A program made the translations under genes and the position numbers. From Delphinus delphis (lineage: Eukaryota > Chordata > Mammalia > Artiodactyla > Delphinidae), in contig NC_082694.2 in NCBI RefSeq assembly GCF_949987515.2, positions 59,146,080-59,210,079 of the forward strand: a DNA stretch of 64,000 nucleotides, in the 5' to 3' direction. Shown here in pieces: positions 58,290 through 64,000 of this stretch (positions are counted from its first letter, which is position 1; the number at the start of each line of letters is the position of its first letter). Below the pieces are notes generated by a model that was not told where the DNA came from, searched no databases, and worked only from the letters and a program-made list of their open reading frames with translations.

Positions 58290-58500
58290 CAATTATTTAG
58301 CATTCTGTCATTTAAAGTACTTTCAGTTATATGACTTCATTTGATCAAGTGTCTCTGGAGATGGGTAATGATATTGCCTTTTTCAGGTGAGAAACTTGAG
58401 ATTTAGGAGATATGACTTACCTAAGACAACAAATACATACATACATACAGGTAAAGTCAGACCTCCAAGATAGATCTTCTGACAGCAACTCTCATTATTT
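58290..58500 (+). mobile_element. MIR
   Basis: MIR order: tttagcattctgtcattt, then ggtgagaaacttgagattt, then gacttacctaagacaac. It carries a short (ATAC)n insertion. Confidence 0.65.
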
Positions 58501-59114
58501 CCCCCATTGGCGGTCTCCAAGAAAATAGGAGGTCTTGTTTAAGTTATTAGAAAGATCCCATGGATTTAATTGTTTTGTGAACTGAAAAAATGAAATTTTT
58601 AAATGAATCATAAGACTTAATACTTTATTTTGCAGACTATCATTTGACAGCTCTATTGTTCTTGCCATATTGCTTAATATTTACAAAATCAAGATACACT
58701 GATTCTATATAAGGAAGTATTTTTATGAAGCATAAACATGTGATACTTTATAATAAATACTAATTAATGCTAGTTATCAGGAAATCTGAAGCATATCTAT
58801 AATTGTGTGGAGCTGTTTTCTTCTCTTGCATTGAACTAATCTCTGTACCCAACCATTTGTGTATACTATGCTTTTCATTATTCTTTTAGAGCTTCTCTAT
58901 GAAGAACGTATTCAACACATTGGAGCCCAAGAGTCAGTAGGTTCCCTTCTTTGCCAGGGACGTTTGGCCATGCTCTAGAATAGTAGAAAGATGTAGGGAA
59001 AAGCCACTTCTGATATTCTAGTTTAATACTCATACCCCCATAGCCTTCCTAGCTACCATCGTGGAATTGGTGTGGTAAGGGAACTGTGGGCTACAGTTTT
59101 CAAAGCATTAAAAA
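58501..59114. other. unassigned intron sequence
   Basis: No gene or repeat recognised. Confidence 0.5.
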
Positions 59115-59125
59115 AATGCCTCTAG

Positions 59126-59347
59126 GGGGCTTCCCTGGTTGCGCAGTGGTTGAGAGTCTGCCTGCGGATGCAGGGGACACAGGTTCGTGCCCTGGTCCGG
59201 GAAGATCCCACATGCTGTGGAGCGGCTGGGCCCGTGAGCCATGGCCACTGAGCCTGCGCGTCCAGAGCCTGTGCTCCACAACGGGAGAGGCCACAACAGT
59301 GAGAGGCCTGCGTACCACAGAAAAAATAAAAATAAAAATAAATAAAT
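59126..59347 (+). mobile_element. CHR-type SINE, short form
   Basis: Sense copy with an (AAAAT)n/(AAAT)n tail. aaatgcctct is at about 59115-59124 and 59348-59357. Confidence 0.93.
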
Positions 59348-60235
59348 AAATGCCTCTGATTTCTGCTGGATAGTATGGGATCTGTAGGAGGAAAAAAAGT
59401 TTTATTGTTTTTTTGTGACATTTTTGTTTTAACAGTGATATGGTATCTACTTCTTGCTATTTTCATAGGAGCACAGTGTGATAAACTTATTAAAAATAAA
59501 ATTCCAGGCTTGTTTACCCATATATTAAACTGATTGTTTGTTAGTTTCATATCTCAAAGATATCTCAAGCATAATGAAGTCCAGATCATCCAGATCATCA
59601 TATAATCATCTCAACAGATGGAGAAAAGTGTTTGACAAAATTCACCCTCCATTTATGATAAAAACTCTCAACAAAATTGGTATAGAAGGAGTGTCTCTCA
59701 ATATAATAAAGTCTATATATGACAAGCCCAGAGCTTACATCATACTCAACAGGGAAAAGCTAAAAGCTTTTTCCTTAAGATCAGGAACAAGACAAGGTTG
59801 TTCACTTTTGCCACTGGTATTGGCACTGGAAGTCCAAAGCAGTGAGATAAGAAAAATAAATAAAAGGCATCCAATTTGGAAAGGAAGAAGTAAAACTCAC
59901 TATTAGTGGACGGCATGATTTTATATTTAGAAAACCCTAAAGACTCCACCAAAAAAAAAAACTGTTAGAACTAATAAATCAATAAAGTTGAAAGGTACAA
60001 AATCAATATACAAAAATCTATTGCATTTTTATACACTAACAGTGAACTATCAGAGAAATTAATAGAGTAATCCCATTTACCGTTGCATCAGAAAGAATAA
60101 AATAGCTAGGAATAAATTTAACCAAGGAGGTGGAAGGACCTGCACACTGACAATTATAAGACATTGACAAAAGAAATTGAAGAAGACACATGTAAATGGA
60201 AAAACATCCTGTGCTCATAGATTGGAACAATTTTT

Positions 60236-60472
60236 CCTTGTTTTTTTTTTTGGTTTTTGGTTTTTGGTTTTTTTTTGATTGTGGTACGCGGGCCTCTCAC
60301 TGTTGTGGCCTCTCCAGTTGCAGAGCACAGGCTCTGGACGCACAGGCTCAGCGGCCACGGCTCACGGGCCCAGCCGCTCCGCGGCATGTGGGATCTTCCC
60401 GGACCGGGGCACGAACCCGTGTCCCCTGCATCGGCAGGCGGACTCTCAACCACTGCGCCACCAGGGAAGCCC
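60236..60472 (-). mobile_element. CHR-type SINE, short form
   Basis: Complete copy whose tail (plus strand) contains ggtttttggtttttggttt, a patterned rather than pure poly(T). The perfect 16-base duplication gattggaacaattttt is at 60220-60235 and 60473-60488. Confidence 0.95.
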
Positions 60473-61070
60473 GATTGGAACAATTTTTAACATATTGTTA
60501 AAATATCTATATTACCCAAAGCAATCTATAGATTCATTGCAACCCCTATCAATTCCAGTGGCATTTTTCACAGAAATAGAGCAAACAATCCTAAAATTTT
60601 TATGGAAGGAACCACAAAAGATCCCAGATAGTCAAAGCAATCATGAGAAAGAGCAAAGCTGGAGACATCACATCACGCTCCCTGGTTTCAGAATTATATT
60701 ACAAAGCTATCATAATCAAGACAGTATGGTATCAACATAAAAGCCATGTAGATCAATGGAACAGAATAGAGAGTTCAGAAATAAACCCACATATAGATGG
60801 TATATTAATTTGCAACAAAGGAGGCAAGAATATGCAATGGGCAAAGGACAGTCTCTTTAATAAATAGTGATTGGAAAACTGGACTACTAACTTATACACA
60901 AAATTTAACTCAAAATGGATTAAAGACTTGAATTTAAGACCAGAAACCATAAAACTCCTAGAAGAAAAACATAGGCAGTAAGTTCCTTGACATTGCTCTT
61001 GGAGATATATTTTTGGATCTGACTCCAAAGGCAATGGCAACAAAAGCAAAAATTAAAAAATGAGCTACAT

Positions 61071-61407
61071 CAGGGTACCCAACCCCCAGGCCACGGACTA
61101 GTATCAGTCCGTGGCCTGTTAGGAACCAGACCGCACAGCAGGAGGTGAGCAGCGGGCGAGTGAGTGAAGCTTCATCTGTATTTACAGCCGTTCCCCATTG
61201 CTCGCATTACCACCTGAGCTCTGCCTCCTGTCAGCATTACGGTGAGTTGTATAATTATTTCATTACATATTACAATATAATAATAATAGAAATAAAGTGC
61301 ACAATGAATACAATGTGCTTGAATGTACCACTCCAGCATCCCCGGTCCATGGAAAAATTGTCTTCCACAAAACTGGCCCCTGGTGCCAAAAAGTCTGGGG
61401 ACTGCTG
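61071..61407 (-). mobile_element. hAT-type nonautonomous element
   Basis: Same family as 53317-53915 in the opposite orientation and missing part of the interior. The perfect octamer duplication agctacat is at 61063-61070 and 61408-61415. It lies within the truncated L1. Confidence 0.88.
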
Positions 61408-61962
61408 AGCTACATCACACTGAAAAGCATATGCACAGGAAACCATTAATAAAAAGCAACCTACTGGATGGTAGAAGATATTTGCAAATCATATACCTGA
61501 TAAGGACTTAATATACAACATATGTAAGGAACTCATACAACTCAATAACAAATAAAACAACCAATCTTATTAAAAAGTGGGTAGAGGGTCTGAATAGACA
61601 TTTTTCCAAAGAAGATACACAGATGACCAACCATGCATATTAAAAGATGCTCAACATCACTAATCATCAGCGAAATGCAAATCAGAACCATAGTGTGACA
61701 CACCTTATACCTGTAAGAATGACTATAATCAAAAGGACAAGAAATAACAAGTGTTGGTGAGGATATAGAGAATAGGGAACCTTTGTGCACTGTTGGTGGA
61801 AATGTAAATTGGTGCAGCCACTATGGAAAACAGTATGGAAGTTCCTCAAAAAATTAAAGATAGAACTACCATATCATTCAGCAATTCCAGTTCTGGGTAT
61901 TTATCTGAAGAAAATGAGAATGCTAATTTGAAAAGATTCATGCACGCTTATGTTCACTGCAA

Positions 61963-62153
61963 CCAAGATACGGAAACAACCGAAGTGTCTATCAGTGAAT
62001 GAGTGGATAAATAAGGTGTAGGATGTGTGTGTGTATCCACACACAGAATGGAATACAATAGCCAAGATATGGAAACAACCGAAGTGGCTATCAGTGAATG
62101 AGCGGATAAATAAGATGTGGGGCGTGTGTGTGTATACACACAATGGAATACTA
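61963..62153 (+). repeat. 99-bp tandem duplication in the L1
   Basis: ccaagatacggaaacaaccg at 61963 recurs as ccaagatatggaaacaaccg at 62062 with about 10 differences over the unit, each copy ending in a gtgtgtgtgtat run. Confidence 0.9.
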
Positions 62154-62754
62154 ATCAGCCATAAAATGAATGAAATTTTGCCATTTGCAGCAACGTGGAT
62201 GGACGTTGAGGGTTTTATGCTAAGTGAAATAAGTCAGAGAAAGACAATTACCCTATGATTTTACTTATATGTGGAATTTTAAAAAGAAAACAAATGGACA
62301 AACAAAATAAAACGGAACTCATAGATACAGAGGATGAATCTGGTTGCCAGAGGGGAGGGGGGTTGAGGGGTGGGCAAAATGGGTGAAGGGGATCAAAAGG
62401 TACAAACTTCCAGTTGTGAAATAAAGTCACAGGGATGTGATGTACAGCATGGTGGCTATAGTCAGTAATGTTGCATTACAAATTTGAAAGTTGCTAAGAA
62501 AAATTTTAAAAGTTATTATTACAAGAAAAAAGGTTTATAACTTTGTATGTGACATGGTAACTAGCCTTATTGTGGTGATAATTTCACAATGTATACAAGT
62601 GTTGAATCAGTATGTTGCACACCTGAAACTAATATAATGTATGTTGATTATACTTTTAAAAAGAAGATATCAAGCATAATGAACTAAACTGTTAATCTCC
62701 TTGTCCTCCCATTTACTAAAAAATCTGCTTCTTACAGTTTTCCTCATCTTAGTA

Positions 62755-62995
62755 AATGCATCTGCATCTGGTGCATCTGGCCAGTGATTTGGGCCCTACG
62801 TAACCCTCTCTAATTTCATTTCCTTCACTCTCCCCTTCATGTCTGTACACGCTGTTCCATTTGCCTAGAATATCATTCCTCTCACTTCGCCAATCCACTT
62901 TTTACCTAAATTCTACTCACCCTTCAGATATCAGCTTTAATCTTCATTTCCAGAACTACCCGGTTAATTTAGGCCCCTTTTGTAGCTTCATGACA
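62755..62995 (+). mobile_element. L2 fragment
   Basis: Sense L2 order: cacgctgttccatttgcc, then aatatcattcctctcac, then tcacccttcagatatcagc. Confidence 0.7.
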
Positions 62996-63009
62996 TCCTT
63001 TAATAAGAA

Positions 63010-63175
63010 TAACAGTAATAGCTGCAGCTAACATTTAGTAAACCTTGACTGTGTACTGGTACATGATACTGTCAGAAGGATTAAGTAATTTTTTAGGGTT
63101 ACACCCTGATAATTTGAAGAACTGAGTTTGAATTTAGACAGTTTACCCCACACTTAACCTCTTCACTGCTCTGCC
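63010..63175 (+). mobile_element. MIR
   Basis: MIR order: agctaacatttagtaaacc, then aagaactgagtttgaattt, then ttcactgctctgcctc. It appears to be inserted in the L2. Confidence 0.6.
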
Positions 63176-63300
63176 TCTTACTGTGTAGTTACTTTTGTGA
63201 TTACTTGTCTTGTTCCCCTCTTGTACTTCTAAGCTCTGTGAAGGCAGAGACTATGTCTATCTTATATTCCTAGTATCTAGTTGAACATATGCATAAGTGC
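63176..63300 (+). mobile_element. L2 3' end
   Basis: Sense L2 tail: ctaagctctgtgaaggcag, then gactatgtctatcttat, then cctagtatctagttgaac. Confidence 0.65.
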
Positions 63301-63707
63301 ATTGTCGTATTTGAGATGTAGCCTCATTTACTCAGAAAGTTTGAAAATGGATAAAATTTACAAGAATGTCACCTGGGATTCACAGATGACATTGACCATT
63401 TTACCTTCTAGAAATGAAAGTATAAATGTGTAGAAATCTATTTAGTTCATCTCGTAAATCAATTTACTGTTAGTGATTATACATCAAGGAACCCGATCTA
63501 TTTGGAGAAGATTGAATTTGAAAAAAAATTTCCCCCTGCCTTTGATTCACTAGATTTTAGAATCTAATGCTTAGAGGTTATGGGCAGTCAATTGGTGAGT
63601 TTTATTAGATATTTTAGTCACAAACTGCCATCTGTTGCTATTTTGGGGAAAACTGTCAAAGAATAGACAATAGACACACATGTGTTATGACTTCCAGCTT
63701 TAAAGAA
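63301..63707. other. unassigned intron sequence
   Basis: No gene or repeat recognised. Confidence 0.5.
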
Positions 63708-63716
63708 GCCTCTTAG

Positions 63717-63931
63717 GGCTTCCCTGGTGGCACAGTGGTTGAGAGTCCGCCTGCTGATGCATGGGACATGGGTTCGTGTCCCGGTCCGGGAAGATCCCAC
63801 ATGCCGCGGAGCGGCTGGGCCCGTGAGCCATGGCTGCTGAGCCTGTATGTCCGGAACCTGTGCTCTGCAACGGGAGAGGCCACGACAGTGAGAGGCCCGC
63901 GTACCGCAAAAAAAAAAAAAAAAAAAAAGAT
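63717..63931 (+). mobile_element. CHR-type SINE, short form
   Basis: Sense copy with a poly(A) of about 21. gcctcttag is at 63708-63716 and 63932-63940. Confidence 0.94.
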
Positions 63932-64000
63932 GCCTCTTAGACGGAGATCAAAACTTAAAGTAGAATAGAATGAGTGGGAGCACTAGGGTAAAAAAGATGG

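Larger units (their letters stand above)
59579..62669 (+). mobile_element. 5'-truncated L1, interrupted
   Basis: It begins in ORF2 (gttttgacaaaattc-like text at 59625) with the block SGTRQGCSLLPL in the frame at 59538, then the C-terminal region and a 3' UTR. The perfect 14-base duplication tcaagcataatgaa is at 59565-59578 and 62670-62683. A SINE and a hAT element interrupt it, and a 99-base tandem duplication lies at about 61963-62153. Confidence 0.93.
5038..64000 (+). other. SOS1: SOS1 intron 1 (runs past window end)
   Basis: The interval begins with a GTGAGG donor and contains no recognisable SOS1 exon 2 up to the last base. It is filled with L1, L2, MIR, CHR-type SINEs, DNA transposons and single-copy sequence. 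A very long first intron fits the known structure of mammalian SOS1. That the whole interval is intron is an inference from the exon 1 donor and the lack of further exons. Confidence 0.85.

Noticed and set aside
63717..63931. tRNA genes at the SINE heads
   Set aside because: The A and B boxes belong to tRNA-derived SINE heads. No cloverleaf with intact acceptor and anticodon arms is visible.
5038..64000. SOS1 exon 2 or another gene inside the intron
   Set aside because: I looked for the histone-fold sequence that follows exon 1 and for other exons with splice sites and found none. A translated search would settle it.
1..64000. CRISPR array, operon or prokaryotic mobile system
   Set aside because: The window is vertebrate nuclear DNA. 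The repeats are dispersed retroelements without regular spacers.

Overview
The window looks like mammalian nuclear DNA from a whale, dolphin or close relative. The evidence is about 23 copies of the tRNA-Glu-derived CHR family of SINEs (shared by cetaceans, hippos and ruminants), many with long target-site duplications, together with cetartiodactyl-type L1, L2, MIR and old DNA transposons. I saw no BovB LINE and no typical Bov-tA SINE, which argues against a ruminant. The species cannot be fixed from the sequence alone.

Only one protein-coding exon is supported: exon 1 of SOS1 (4951-5037, + strand). It encodes 29 residues beginning [15 protein letters not shown], ends on a GT donor in phase 0, and sits in a strong CpG island (about 4.07-5.16 kb). 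Everything from 5038 to the end of the window reads as SOS1 intron 1. I looked for exon 2 and did not see it. Upstream of SOS1 (1-4.07 kb) there is a SINE, L1 and L2 remnants, and a second, smaller CpG-rich island (1.61-2.20 kb) with a CTCF-like motif. That second island may be an alternative or divergent promoter.

Layout of the intron. 5.0-7.3 kb is mostly single-copy sequence with a pyrimidine-rich microsatellite. 7.3-15.4 kb holds L2 copies in both orientations, MIRs, an antisense L1 and two SINEs. 15.4-17.2 kb is unassigned. 17.2-23.2 kb is a long antisense L1 carrying further insertions. 24.6-38.8 kb is one old antisense L1 broken apart by about ten later insertions, including an RPS27A processed pseudogene and a nearly full-length sense L1 (29.65-36.05 kb), which itself holds three more insertions. 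38.8-49.0 kb is mixed single-copy sequence, L1 pieces and SINEs. 49.0-50.4 kb is a 5'-truncated L1. 50.8-53.9 kb has a MER20, a long antisense L2 and a hAT-type element. 54.4-58.1 kb is a cluster of SINEs and L1 pieces. 59.6-62.7 kb is a truncated L1 with clear target-site duplications that hosts a SINE and a hAT element. 62.7-64 kb has L2/MIR and a terminal SINE.

No new multi-gene system is visible. The points of interest are the transposon stratigraphy, a transitional SINE form, a possible SINE-mediated 3' transduction, a paired-hairpin scar inside an L1, non-L1 islands inside L1s, the second CpG island and a candidate SOS1 upstream ORF.
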